A stretch of 64,000 nucleotides of DNA, from the NCBI RefSeq assembly GCF_015832195.1, contig NC_052018.1, positions 63,487,666 to 63,551,665 on the forward strand, in the 5' to 3' direction. Positions 11,880-22,919 of this stretch are shown piece after piece; the stretch's first letter is position 1; each line of letters starts with the position of its first letter. Made by a program: the position numbers and the translations under genes. Origin of the DNA: Motacilla alba alba. Its lineage: Eukaryota > Chordata > Aves > Passeriformes > Motacillidae. Under the pieces are notes generated by a model. That model did no database searches and was not told the DNA's origin. It worked only from the letters and a program-made list of their open reading frames with translations.

Positions 11880-12195
11880 CATTCGCGACCTTGTTGGAAG
11901 CCCAGATGTGGGAAACTGGTATGGCAACTGATCTCCGTGCGGCCAACACCCTTCCTGCTATCTCTGGCTGCTGCCCTCGCAGTGGGGAGCGTGTGCAGTC
12001 CTGTTGGGCAGGCTGGGGCAGCCTGAGCCCTGCAGGGAGCAGTCCTGAGGAGGGGGGCCCTGACCCCGTGGGGCTGCAGCTGGGCTCAGCCCCAGTTGTG
12101 CAACATGAGCCGAGGTGGCTGTGCCTCTGCGCTTCGGAAATCCCGGGCGGCATCGCGCAGGGTTTGCCTTGTCCTGGGGAGGCAAGCGGGATCAT
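11880..12195. promoter_or_regulatory. GC-rich, CpG-enriched intronic patch
   Basis: About 310 bases stand out from the AT-rich neighbourhood, with roughly 15 CpGs by hand count and GC well above the flanks. Both strands stay open for over 130 codons, but this follows from base composition: neither product resembles a known protein and no splice or start signals support coding. It could be an unmethylated enhancer, an alternative promoter, or a GC-rich relic of an unrecognised repeat. Confidence 0.35.
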
Positions 12196-13884
12196 AACAA
12201 GGGTGGTTTCAATGTAAATACATGATTGCAGTTGATTTTGAAACTACTGTTGCTGTTATAATTGTATAATAATTGAGAAATACGTTGAATTGTAATCTAT
12301 AATCGTGATCTTTACCTTCAGGAAAGAAAGGGAAGCTGGAGAAAACGAGACAAGCGTGCGTCAGTTCTCTTGCCCTGCCTTGTCTTGATGGTCAGCGGTA
12401 GGACAGGGCTGCCCTTCTCCAAATCTGCATGGAGAGGAGAGAGGCTGTGCTTGCTTATCCTGAAGGAAGGTTAAACTGCACTGTTGGCCTGTTTGCGATA
12501 ACAAATTTCCTTCAAACATTAGGAAGCACTTAGCACAGCCACCGTGCAGATTTAAGTGCGATTTAGAAGGCTCTTTGCTCTGAAAGAGTCTAGTCATAAC
12601 ACATATGAGCGAATCCAGAAGATGGTAATTTAGTTAAGTGTGGCTTAAAATGGTCTGTTTTGAAGAACCCAAAGTTTCACAACAGTTATGGGCTTTTTTG
12701 AGGTCTAGAGGAAGAGCAGGTAATTAGAAATCCACAGAGTGTTTGCCTGAGGTGAAGAATACCACAAAAACATACAGCTCTTGGTGCTTTTTAGTTTGTC
12801 ATGTTACAAAAGCCTCTGTTTGTCCGTATCTGTTACAGAGACATTGTGTCTACTGGATGGTAATGAAGACTAAAACCATCTGCAGTGCTTATTATCTTGC
12901 CTGCTCCCACTCATTGCTGAGTTTGGCTTGAATTCTGTAATTTGTGATGTCCCCTCTGAAGAGTGTGGTATGTAACATGGGAGGGGAGTGCTCTTCAAGG
13001 CGTGTTGTTTTGACCCTGTTGCTCTAACTGAGCATGTTTTCCTCTCCCACCCCTTTTCCCAACACATAAAATACAGTAGCTTCTTCTTCACAAAACATTT
13101 TTTTACTGTTAGTAACCAGCTGCAGTCTGGAAATAGCTGCAGCTTGTAAAAGGTAGGATGAAGAGTAGGTAATTTAGCATTGTACATAGAGATAATGTGC
13201 TGCAGGTTAACGCATCAAATATTTAAATTATTTAAATGCATTGTGTAGTGCAACTGGTAGAAAAATGAATTAGGTCATGATAGACAAAAGCTTGTCTTCT
13301 TTTGAGCTCCTGTCAGCTTGGCATGTTTGTGCTCCACTGGTTTTATCACTAGTTATGGCTATGCACATATGGTATTTCTACTTTATATTAGTATTACTGG
13401 CTTATAAAAATAAGAATAAATTTAATCACGAAGACAAATGAAAGCATGGGCATATCTCTAGTGGAACTTTGTATTTATTAGGGAGGACTCCAGAATAGCT
13501 CAGCTTTTAATAAAAACAGCCAATTGGAAAAATGACTGACTGACAAAAGGCAGAAAGCACCAAATAGCAAGTGCGGGTATGAACTCTGTAAGTGAACACT
13601 GAAGTGAGCAGTGTCACTCATTGTCAGCCTGAAGGTTCTGCAGGTCATGGTTAGCACAAGAGCACAGCCTCCACTTACAGAGTATTATAAAAGGTACTAT
13701 AACTGTGTGCCATGTGCCTTACCTTTCTCCCCCTACCTTGGTGGCTGTTGTTGAAGCTGAGACAGTGAGTTTGAATGGAATTAAACTTTTCAAGGGAGAA
13801 TTCTTGAGGCTGCTTGAATAGTCGCCAAAGGTCCTGTCTTGAGAACATTGCAACTGAATGGGTAAACCTGTAGTGTTCCCATGG

Positions 13885-14107
13885 GCCCACATGTTGAGGT
13901 TATCCAGATCCCTCTGGATGGCATCCTGGCCCTCAGGCGTGTCAATCACACCACTCAGCTTGGTGTCTGTCACCTGCAAAGTTGCTGAGGGTGCACTTGA
14001 TCCCTTCATCTTTGTCACTGATGGCATTAAACAGAACTGGTCCCAAATGGCCCCACTTGTCACCGATCTCCATCTGGACATTGAGTTACTGGTCACTACC
14101 TTCTGTC
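13885..14107 (-). mobile_element. CR1 LINE fragment, reverse-transcriptase region (ORF2), decayed
   Basis: Read on the minus strand, the sequence gives DTKLSGVIDTPEGQDAIQRD followed by LDNLNMWAHGN. This is the typical end of the CR1 reverse-transcriptase domain, where the family has FADDTKLSG and DAIQRDLDRLEKWA. The residues just upstream, which would carry the ADD catalytic box, are out of frame, and the part before them resembles the conserved GPVLFN block only in pieces. The copy is therefore broken and inactive. Similarity fades below about 13885. Confidence 0.8.
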
Positions 14108-14300
14108 TGTGGCCGCCTAATCTAGCCCCCTGCTCAGGATAGGCTGAGTGGGAGCCAGATGCTGAGGGCTGTGTGCATTTGGGTTTTGAATATCTCCAAG
14201 GGAGGGGCAATCACAACCCTCATAGTAAAACTGCTTTTCCATACGCTTGAACAGAGTTTCATGCATTATGGTTTGTTCTCATTGCCTCTCGTCTAAGCAT
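14108..14300 (-). mobile_element. CR1 LINE 3'-end fragment
   Basis: The + strand reads like the reverse complement of a CR1 3' region: CCCCCTGCTCAGG, then GGTTTTGAATATCTCCAAGG, an AACCCTCATAGTAAAA block, and CATTGCCTCTCG. The element lies on the minus strand. It abuts the reverse-transcriptase fragment at 13885-14107, but the two do not follow in CR1 order (the 3'-end part lies on the 5' side of the RT part in minus reading), so they are two insertions or a rearranged copy. Confidence 0.7.
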
Positions 14301-14425
14301 TGTAACCACAAACACGGATACACTCCTTACTGGGAAGGCTGTCCTAGAGGGGTACTAGTGGGACCCAAGATGAACAACAACTTGATCAAGAGAGCTGGGG
14401 TACTCTGTGGCCTTTGGTAAATGTC

Positions 14426-14840
14426 TGTCCTGGTTTTGGCCAGGACAGGGTAATTTTTAGATGGGAGTGTGTGTGGCTGGGACGCAGATGTTATTCTGTA
14501 CCACCTCAGGCCATTGCTGCAGGCAGCGGGGAAAGGGACTTGCTCTTACTCTCTCTCTCTCTCTCTCTCCTGGGGAGAAGGGGTTCCCCAGTTAAGAAAA
14601 GGTGGTGAAGGAAGCTGTCTGGTATTTGCTTATTGTCATGGGCTTTCCATGTAAATAGTTTCTTTGTCTTATACCTTTTTTTATTAATATTGCTGCTGTT
14701 CGTTTTCTTATCTCATTGCTGTTTCCAGTTAATTGTTCTTATCTCCACCTGTGCCTCCAGTTGGAGTGAAGGGGGAGCAAGCAGTGGTGTGGTTTTAGCA
14801 GGAGCACTAAATTGGAAAATACCATTCCTAAACTGTGACT
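14426..14840 (+). mobile_element. solo LTR of an avian ERVL-type endogenous retrovirus
   Basis: The element begins TGTCCTGGTTTTGGCCAGGA, the hallmark start of a very common avian LTR. It ends near AAACTGTGACT after a GCAGTGGTGTGGTTTTAGCA block also typical of that LTR. The length is about 415 bp. Flanks give ATGTC (14421-14425) and ATGTT (14841-14845), a 5-bp target-site duplication with one mismatch, as expected for ERVL. The normal terminal CA appears mutated to CT. No internal gag/pol/env sequence is present, so this is a solo LTR left by recombination. It contains a CT repeat and a T-rich zone with ATTAAT in place of a clear AATAAA. Confidence 0.75.
14549..14569. repeat. (CT)n microsatellite within the LTR
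   Basis: About ten uninterrupted CT units inside the solo LTR. Probably an expansion after insertion, and likely length-polymorphic. Confidence 0.9.
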
Positions 14841-17718
14841 ATGTTTTAGCACATTTATTTGAAAAAGGATGAGCAAGGGAAGGTGTTAGTTAATCAAGTT
14901 ATAGAGCTGGGAGCCAAAAATCACATTCTAAAAATTAAAAATAATATTTTTTGTTTTTACTTATAATTATTTACTTGAGGACTTCTGACCTTGCAGTGCT
15001 TCTTGGGAAGAGCTTTAATACGCTCCATAAAAATACCTATTGTTTCCGTTGAAAGGCAAGGTAATAAACTTGATCCCAGAAAGATGGAAACTGTCTCCAG
15101 TGGAGGAAGTGGGAACTGTTTCCAGTGTCTCACCTTACAGATCCTGCTGGCAATGATCTCTTAGGGAGTGAAAAGCATTCACTGTGTGCAGGAGGAGTCC
15201 TGAACAACCCTTCCGCATGCTTAAGAATTTCAGCAGCGGCTTCTCTTTGAAATTTGACAAAGATCCTTGGCTGGGTTTTTGGAAACTGTCTAGGATCTAG
15301 GTTACATTACTACAGTACCCTATTTTTTGCTTGTTGATGGGAGCTTTTTTAAGGAGGATGGAAAACATACCATATAGTTCTGTTCTTCATCTTGCTTGGG
15401 GCAAGCAAGCGAACTCCAATGAGAATTACAGGAAACACCTTTTTGATCATCCACAGCAGCAGTTGATCAAATAAAGCCGTTCCTCCGTAGCCTGAGTTGC
15501 TGCTAATTAAACATATTTTCCTGTCCTTCCCCTAAGTAAGCACCCCTTCAGGCTGACTTAATTGCCAGGACTGTGTAAGTGTGATGGTGCTTTAGAAGAA
15601 AGTTGTGATTTAAGGGCCAAATCAAAGCTATCGGAGAGAAATAGTTTTAAAACATTTTTGCTAGACTGCAGAATTATCTGGTGTTTTACATAACTTATAA
15701 CTTACATACATGGATGGCAAACTATCATTATACATTTTTTTTCCCAGTGCAAGTTCATAAACTCTTGTTAAAATTGTCCATATTCACATGGAGGAAGCCA
15801 AACTGGCATTCAACACAGCTATATTTAAAGCTCTTGGCAGGACTTTTCCCATATGAAAGATGTTATATGTAAACTCTTGGAATAAAACTCGAAGTTTTGT
15901 GATGACAATTCTAAAGACTGCCAGATCATCTAAAATTAAGAGATTTTAAATACTAGATCAGAGTTCTGTGTCAGAGTTCTCTTGTCTTACACCGTCTTTC
16001 TGTTGTCCATGTAAATTGATTTTTGTTACAGCACCTCTGGGAAATATCCACTGGATAAGCTTGTAATCTCAGGTATTTGGCACCTCTGTTGCTTTCTGCC
16101 ATGGAATCCTGCAGAAATGGGGTTCATTGAAAAGTCTGCTCTTAAGTATTTGAGAGTAATGAATGATTTTTCTTTTTTTTTCTCCCCATATTGTGTTTCT
16201 AAGGAGAACAGTTATAGCCTGTGGAATACATCCTGTTTTCTTGGCTGCAATGAAACCCTTGCTTTTTATTGGTAATACCTACTATTTTTCTTCTTTGTGG
16301 AGGCTGCCAACATCTGACCCAGGACTTCTTAAAGACAAAGGCTAATAGAGATGTGTTCCTTTGTTTTGTACCAGAGAGGAAAAGGTTGGGGTTTTTTCAA
16401 CCAGCTAGTTTTCCCTGTGGTGCTTTCAATCAAACCTTGTGTGTGTCTCTCTCAAAGAAAAAAACAAAAAACAGCTCAAAACTAAAATATCAAATCCCAA
16501 TAGACAGTAAAGAAAAAAACAAACAGAAAAGCCCCTACCAGGTGAAACTGACTTTGCTCAAAGTGTAAGAGAGCTAAAAAAGTAAGGGCTTTTTATCCTA
16601 AATGCACACATTCTGATTTTTTTTTTCTAATCTGTATCAGTAGTAGTGTAGATTAACCCCCAGTAATTTTTAATTTGTTCGTATTCCTCAACACATATTT
16701 TTATATAAATAGATCATGTAGCTGAAACTTCTTTTTGCCTGTTTCTTGTTTGCGTTTAAGGTCAAGAAGACGCATGGGGTGAAAGTCTGGGTTGACTTAC
16801 GATTTGCATTTTCCAACATCAGTTTTGACCTTGAGTTGCTAAGTATGAACTTGGAACAAAAGAGCTTTATAGAAGTGGTTGATGGATGGGTTGTAATATT
16901 GAAGCTTCCCTCCCCCATGCTCACATCCTCAGAGCTCAGTCCATCCTTACGCTGAAGTGCTGCCTTCATAGGCAAGAGTCTGCTGCTTCAGGAGATAAAA
17001 ATGCTGAGGCTGGCACTCTGGGAGTCTGTTTATAATAGTGAAGATGTAGGAGACAGAGAGAAGTCAAAAGTGTGTAGGTAAGTTTTGGGGTTGTTTTCTG
17101 TTTTTTTCTTTCAGTGGGAGGATGTCCCCCAGTGTTTCCTAATGAAGTAATGTTTCAGATAAACATCTTGCCTATCTATTGCATAAGAAATGTTCTTGTA
17201 TTCCTTTTATCTTCTTTCTGCAAACAGCTTGCTTTGTGTGAATTGTGGTACATTTTTTAAAAATTACTTTTTAATAAAAAAACCTTTTAGAACCCTATCC
17301 CCCTCCAGCTTTCCATTTATTTCAGTACCTCTAGCTATCACAAGTTTCCTTTTTGTCAAATTTGCAGAGCTGCTTCTTCACTGAAATGCTATAAAACCAG
17401 GGAGAGGTTGTTTTGGGAGGAGAGGGAATTAGCAGCAGTGGAAGTAGCAACCTTAGTGGTGATATATACAGGAACACTCTGGAGACCATATTTTGCAATA
17501 CCGAAATCTGAAAACAGAGTTCCCCCTGACTTGGGATTGCCCTCGTGTTTTTAATCAAGCTTCATTAATATTCAGCACTGAGTGTGGTGTGAGAGCAGCT
17601 CTCTCCTAGAGCTGTAGCCGTGTCGTGCTGGGCTGGCACTGTGGCTCCTGGGCTTCTGCCAGCGGCCTGGGGGGTCCTGAGACCAGAAAATGGGGAGATG
17701 TGGCCACCTATGCTGCCA

Positions 17719-17772
17719 TATCATAAACTAGTCTGTGCTGGAAGGGACCTTTAAAGCTCCTCTAGATGCCTC
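17719..17772 (-). mobile_element. short CR1 LINE 3'-tail fragment
   Basis: TCATAAACTAGTCTGTGCTG followed by GAAGGGACCTTTAAAGCTCC matches the pattern of a reverse-complemented CR1 3' end (catagaat ... ggttggaagggaccttaaagatcat). Only the last 50 or so bases of the element remain. Confidence 0.65.
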
Positions 17773-20700
17773 CTTTATGTTTAGTTAATTAATCTGTTTT
17801 GCCGCGGATGGGAAAGGTAAGTTGGTTACAAGAACAGATGGCACAAATGGAAAGGGATGGACTGAAATTAAACAAAATTAGCATGAGGCAGGCATCAGTC
17901 CCATTGAACTAAGGAAGTTCTGTCTTCTGCAGTCATCTTGAAGTCAAGTTAGACTCTCATATGTGCTTAGTGTTGCCAGTGGGGGGTTGGTTTGTTCCTG
18001 GAAGGAAAATAAACATAGAAAGGGAGGGGTGTGTCACTTATTTTGCTAGAGGGGATTTTAGAAAAAAAAAAAAGAATATGAAAAATCTACAGATGTTAAA
18101 ATGCTCTGGATTAAATCCTATGGGTACTACAGATGCTGAGAGTGCTCATGGTTGCCAGCATCCCTATGAGACCTCTAATAATTACATCTGTCTTGTACTG
18201 TAACCTTGCAAGTTTTTCTTTAGCATGATTGAGGCTTGCTGGAAGATCAGAGATCTTCCTCTGCAAGCCTTGTAGAGACAGATCTTGATTTTGGAAGCTG
18301 GAAGTACTGAATTTGTGGGTGCAGAATAATGGGCTGATGCACAAAGGAGTGAGAAACCTCTGTACGAAAATGCCACCGCCATCCTTCAGTGGAAAAGCAA
18401 CATCCCTTCCTTGAAGGCTGATGCTCCAGAGTGAGCCATAGTGTAGATGGGGCAGTTGTGATGTGGCCATAGCTATAGCTGAAGGTGCTCTCACTCATAA
18501 GCTTCAAAAGGGCTTTGAGGATGGCAGAATTCCCATTTTACAGTTAAACAAAGAAAACTCAAAGGTCAACTGCCACGTCCATACAAACTAATATCAGAGC
18601 CTGCATCTCAACACTGGTGAAATAGGAGATGCCAATGGATTAAGCTGCCTTCCAGTTCATAGGTTGCACAAGGTCTGGCTGGAATTCGCTTGCCTTCTGT
18701 TGAACTGTGCTTTGATCTGTTTAGCTTTGATGCATAGGGCACTGGTGGCCAAATCTATCCACCAGATCTGAGGAGGAAGGGAGTAGGAGTGCCTGCTATT
18801 TTGCAGACTTGGGATGATTGTGATGATTAAGATGACTTCAGTGGATAAAGGAAAATAAGGAAAATAATTACATTATTCCTTGTAATATTCTGTAGACCTC
18901 TAAATACAAGGCATTGATTTTGACTCCAGCATTGTATAAAATTAGTGTTTCTATGATTTTGGTGCTGTAGGAAATCACCATGAAAGTACCTTCTCCAATG
19001 ATCAATATTGCAGTGGCCCAAAGATGTCCTGGAATTCCTGTCCATCTGCATGGCTGTGTGCGTGCCCAGAGACACGCTTGCTCCTCCAGCTTGCCTTCTT
19101 GTTACTCTGCTGGTTAATGCCTGGGCTGGAATCTTTCCTGCTGCTTTAACATCCCTGAAAAGCCTTCCTCAAAAATCCCTGCTTTGATTAATTGTAGCAA
19201 CTCCTTGCAAACAAATCGAAGAATGCATTTACCACATAAATTGGTAAAGGATGGTGATGTACATACTAAAATTACTTTATGAGGTACATCTGAGGATTTC
19301 TGTGGAAAGGCTCAAATGCTTTTTTTTGACTTCGATTAAGTAAATTTCACTGAAGATCTGTATGCAATATCCCCAGTGATTAATTGCTCTCAAATACTTT
19401 TCCCAGCTGAGTTATGTAATATGAATCTCAGAGGGATTCCCAATAAAAAGTCTGTGAATGGTAGATGTAAATGTCTGCAGTGACTTTTGAAATTTTAGAT
19501 GTGAAAAGTGCTAATGGGAAAAATATTTTACATAGCTTCTGAGATAGGGTCTAAATTTTTTTAAGGCTTTGTCTTTAACTCCCACTGACTTAAAATTTTG
19601 AGGCTTTGCTATAAATTATTCCTTATGCTTCTGCCAGAACAATAGTTGAGTGTCTTCAAAGAAATTAAATTAAGGCTGTGAAGTGAAAAATACCAAATGG
19701 AAAGGTATGTGTTTAATTCCAACTGCTGCCTGTGAAAATCTGCTATAATACACTTCAGATGGTATGATAGGGTTCCATTTCTGAGTACCTCAATAAAGAT
19801 GGGGTTTTTTGGCAGCAGGATGATTAACAATTTTTCTTTGTTACACGATGTCCTAAATTTTTCAGAGTGGTTTTTGTTGGCAACTCGAAAATGGACAAAC
19901 ACTCAGCTGAACATGCAGAAGTTTTCTGTATAGATATAAAATTGAATTTCAGGGTTCACAATACCTGTACTAGTACTTGAAGGTGATGAGTTTTCTTTGC
20001 CAGGGTCTTTCTGAGAAGGTTGGAGGCAGGACGGGGACGCGTCTTGTGCTGCAGTGCTGAGATCAGCATTGTCATGAGACTCCTATGCCTGCTGCATGCA
20101 GGGGATGGGGAAAAAAAAGTTTCTCTATTTAGGTGTAGAGGAAATATTGCAAAACATCTGTTGTGGTAAAGAAAAGCATAGTTGAACACATGAAAGTGTA
20201 AGATCTCCAATCCAGATAGGCAGAGAGCCTGTGCTTATCTTCCCTGCATTGTTCAGCTAACTGCTGCCTCAAAAACACGTGTCAGTGACTATGCTGCTGA
20301 TGTGCTCTCCTTTTCACCTATGATGTGCACTACCACAGTGGTGTTTCCTGATGCTGGGCTTTGTCTAGCACTCCTCAGTCAGCTCTTTGAGTGGTATCAT
20401 GCCAGCTGTGTTTTCGGACCTGTGCACAGGGCAGCAGCGGCTTTCAGGTCCTAATTTCCCATGCCTGTCTGTGGCAGAAGCCATTTGAACCCATCCATGC
20501 TGTGCCAGTGGCAGCTCTGTGATGACAGCTTACAGCAGCCCCCTCACTCTCCCCCCAAGAAGTGGCAGTCCAGGCTTATCCAGCGGGCTACTGGTGGGAC
20601 CACTCTCACTTTGGTGACAGACTGGCTTCTTCTTGGCTGCTGAGAAGCTCTTGGTGTTGGAGCAAACATAAATAAAATCAGCCCTAATCTCTTTGTGTTG

Positions 20701-21947
20701 AGCTGACTAATGTGACCAGTGTTAAGCATAGCTGATTGATTACCTGGTGTTTGGTTTTCCTTAGAGGGCTACAGCACAGACCTGGAGATACTAGGGTGAT
20801 GTAACAATGGGACTTGAATAGTTATTGAAAACGAAGAGAATTTTTGCTAATGTACAAATGTAATGCAGCCTTTTTGTGTTTCTAGTGCGGTTTCTGTAGG
20901 GATGCTCACCTCTGTGGTCCACCATGCAGGGCAGCACTGCCCTTCCTGTTGTAGGAGAAAACTGATCCTTTTAAAGGGTTCAGCTGGTGACCAGTAGCTT
21001 CCTGCTGTAGCATTTTGCTTGGTCCTCAGCTGGTCCCTATCCAAAGCTGATGATCAGATGTGCAGGGATACCAAGAAACAAGAAGGAAAGCACCTTGGAG
21101 AGAGATGCTTCATTGGAGAGAATGAAGCAGCAGTAGTAATTCCACCAGCCTCCAGCTTTAAGTCAGGACATTAAAACAGGTTTGGATTTCAAGAAAGCAA
21201 ATGCTATACAGAACTGGAGATTATGAAACTCTGGAAATCACACTGTTGTTTATTTTTTTTTTTTTTTTTGATGTTGGGGAAAGAGACATTAGCCCACACT
21301 TGCATTCATTTAAAAAGTCATTGACTTTGCATACTTCTGTATTGGTATGCATGTAACAACAACAACAAGAGATAAAAAAGCAGCAATGACCCCAAGTAGG
21401 TGTTCCCATAACTCCACAGAAGGATGGACAAAATCACTGGCTGGCACAGAGGCAGTGTGTGACATGCATGGGGCATCTTGCAACTTGTGATGAGCAAAAT
21501 GGGGGAATGATTTGAGCATGCATGGCCAAATATGGCCTGTAAAGAGGAGCTAGAGCAGCCTGTGGTTTTGGTGCTACTCAAGACAGTAACATCACACAGG
21601 AGCCAGCTCTGGTACTTCGCTGGCTAGCCCTCCACTTGGTGTTGGCAGTGCCTCTTGCCAGCTCTTCAATGCCAGTGGCAATGTTCTGAAAAACCATCTG
21701 AATCCAAAATAAATGTGCACATGCAGATTTCCTGAAAATCAGCAGAAAGTGTGAAATGAAAACAGATTTAGTTATTTTGCTGTAAGCTGGTATGTAGTTC
21801 AGCTTTCTATAACCACTCCCAGAGGATATAATAAATACGGAAGTGTTTAAATATAAGGCTTCATATTTTCTTTAGTAAATGGCTTTGAGTAAATTGTCCT
21901 GAACTATTTTTAACTCTGTAGAGCAGTTAATGGTATAAGTATGTTTT

Positions 21948-22023
21948 TTCAGGATTTTTGGTCAGCTTGTGGGTTGGTATTCTGGAAATATATCTTCAGG
22001 ATTTTTGGTCAGCTTGTGGGTTG
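21948..22023. repeat. 29-bp direct duplication (47-bp period)
   Basis: The string TTCAGGATTTTTGGTCAGCT plus GTGGGTTG occurs at 21948-21976 and again, identical, at 21995-22023, with 18 unlike bases between. Perfect identity implies a recent local duplication. No function is evident. Confidence 0.9.
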
Positions 22024-22788
22024 TTCAGAGGAAAAAAAATTGCTATCTGTTTATATATGTATTAATCTAAAATAGGGGGTTTTGAGTTAAATACCATTAG
22101 GCAGTAATTTATTGTCTTTGGTATCAGAGGTATACTGGTGATGGTTTTTTGGGTTTCATTTCTTTTTAGAATGTTATTTCTGGGTTTTTTTTGCATTTTT
22201 TAAAAGCTTTCCTCACAGTCCTTAAAACATTCTGCACTCTCTCCTAGGCCTTGCCTTCCCCCAAAAGAAAACATTGTAAACCACTATTTTTTTCTCAAAA
22301 GTAATTCAGAAATTACAGGTTGAGTTTCATTAATCTCCTTCCCATGCTATCTATAAGCATGTGTGGCATGGTTGCTTATATGGAATCATTAATGTTACTG
22401 CCAGGTGAATTTGTTCTGGGTAATACAAGTCCCCAGAGTAATGCTTTTTTTATTTCTGAAACACTGAAAGTCTCACCACCAGGGGTTTGACAATAGTGAT
22501 ATTTCCAACTGTATTGGTATTACTCTAATTTACACTTGTGGAATGACTCTTCATTTGTAATCTTTTGAGGCACTTGCTCTTACTCTTGTAGGAATTAAAG
22601 TTCAGCTGAATAATTATGAGGACTAACTAAGCTTGTCAGTATTTTATGTCGTTTGCTTGGTTTTATGGTCGCAGTTTAAGTATTTGGCAACCAAACCCTG
22701 AAGCATAAATGGCAAGCAAGCCCAAATTCACATATTTCTAAGGTTAGCTAAGCAGTAATGAAAACTGTGACAGCCATCTGTAAGTCAA

Positions 22789-22914
22789 ATTCTGAGTTGG
22801 AAGGGACCCCTAGGGATCATCAGGACCAACTCTTAAGTGAATGGCCCATGTGGGGATTGGGCCCCCAACCTTGGTGTTATCAGCACTGTGCTCTGACAAT
22901 TGAGTTAATGGAGT
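22789..22914 (-). mobile_element. TguSINE1-like SINE (tRNA-Ile head, CR1-derived tail)
   Basis: On the minus strand the 5' part reads TAACTCAATTGTCAGAGCAC, then GTGCTGATAACACCAAGGTT and a degraded B box (GGGGGCCCAATCC). This follows tRNA-Ile (AAT): TAGCTCAGTTGGTTAGAGC...GTGCTAATAACGCCAAGGT...GGTTCGATCC. The 3' part, ending GGTCCCTTCCAACTCAGA, is the CR1 3' tail, so the element was mobilised by CR1 machinery. This chimera matches what I know as TguSINE1 of zebra finch and supports a passerine origin. The A and B boxes have several changes, so the copy is old and probably silent. Confidence 0.8.
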
Positions 22915-22919
22915 AGTAA

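Larger units (their letters stand above)
14850..22780. other. intronic stretch without genes
   Basis: AT-rich unique sequence. It holds one small CR1 tail (17719-17772), a 17-base T tract at 21253-21269 and a 29-bp direct duplication at 21948-22023. The block around 15440-15590 is rich in TTGATCAAATAAA- and AATTAA-type motifs and may be a conserved element. Open frames are short and unrecognised. Confidence 0.6.

Noticed and set aside
11788..12217. Opposed open frames of 133 and 135 codons in the GC-rich patch
   Set aside because: Base composition explains both, and no domain, signal or splice context supports coding.
13719..14210. 163-codon minus-strand open frame as a gene
   Set aside because: Its middle is CR1 reverse-transcriptase sequence (DTKLSG...DAIQRD) in decayed form, so it is a transposon remnant.
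22830..22914. tRNA-Ile-like sequence as a functional tRNA gene
   Set aside because: The cloverleaf is incomplete, the B box is degraded, and a CR1 tail follows, so it is a SINE.
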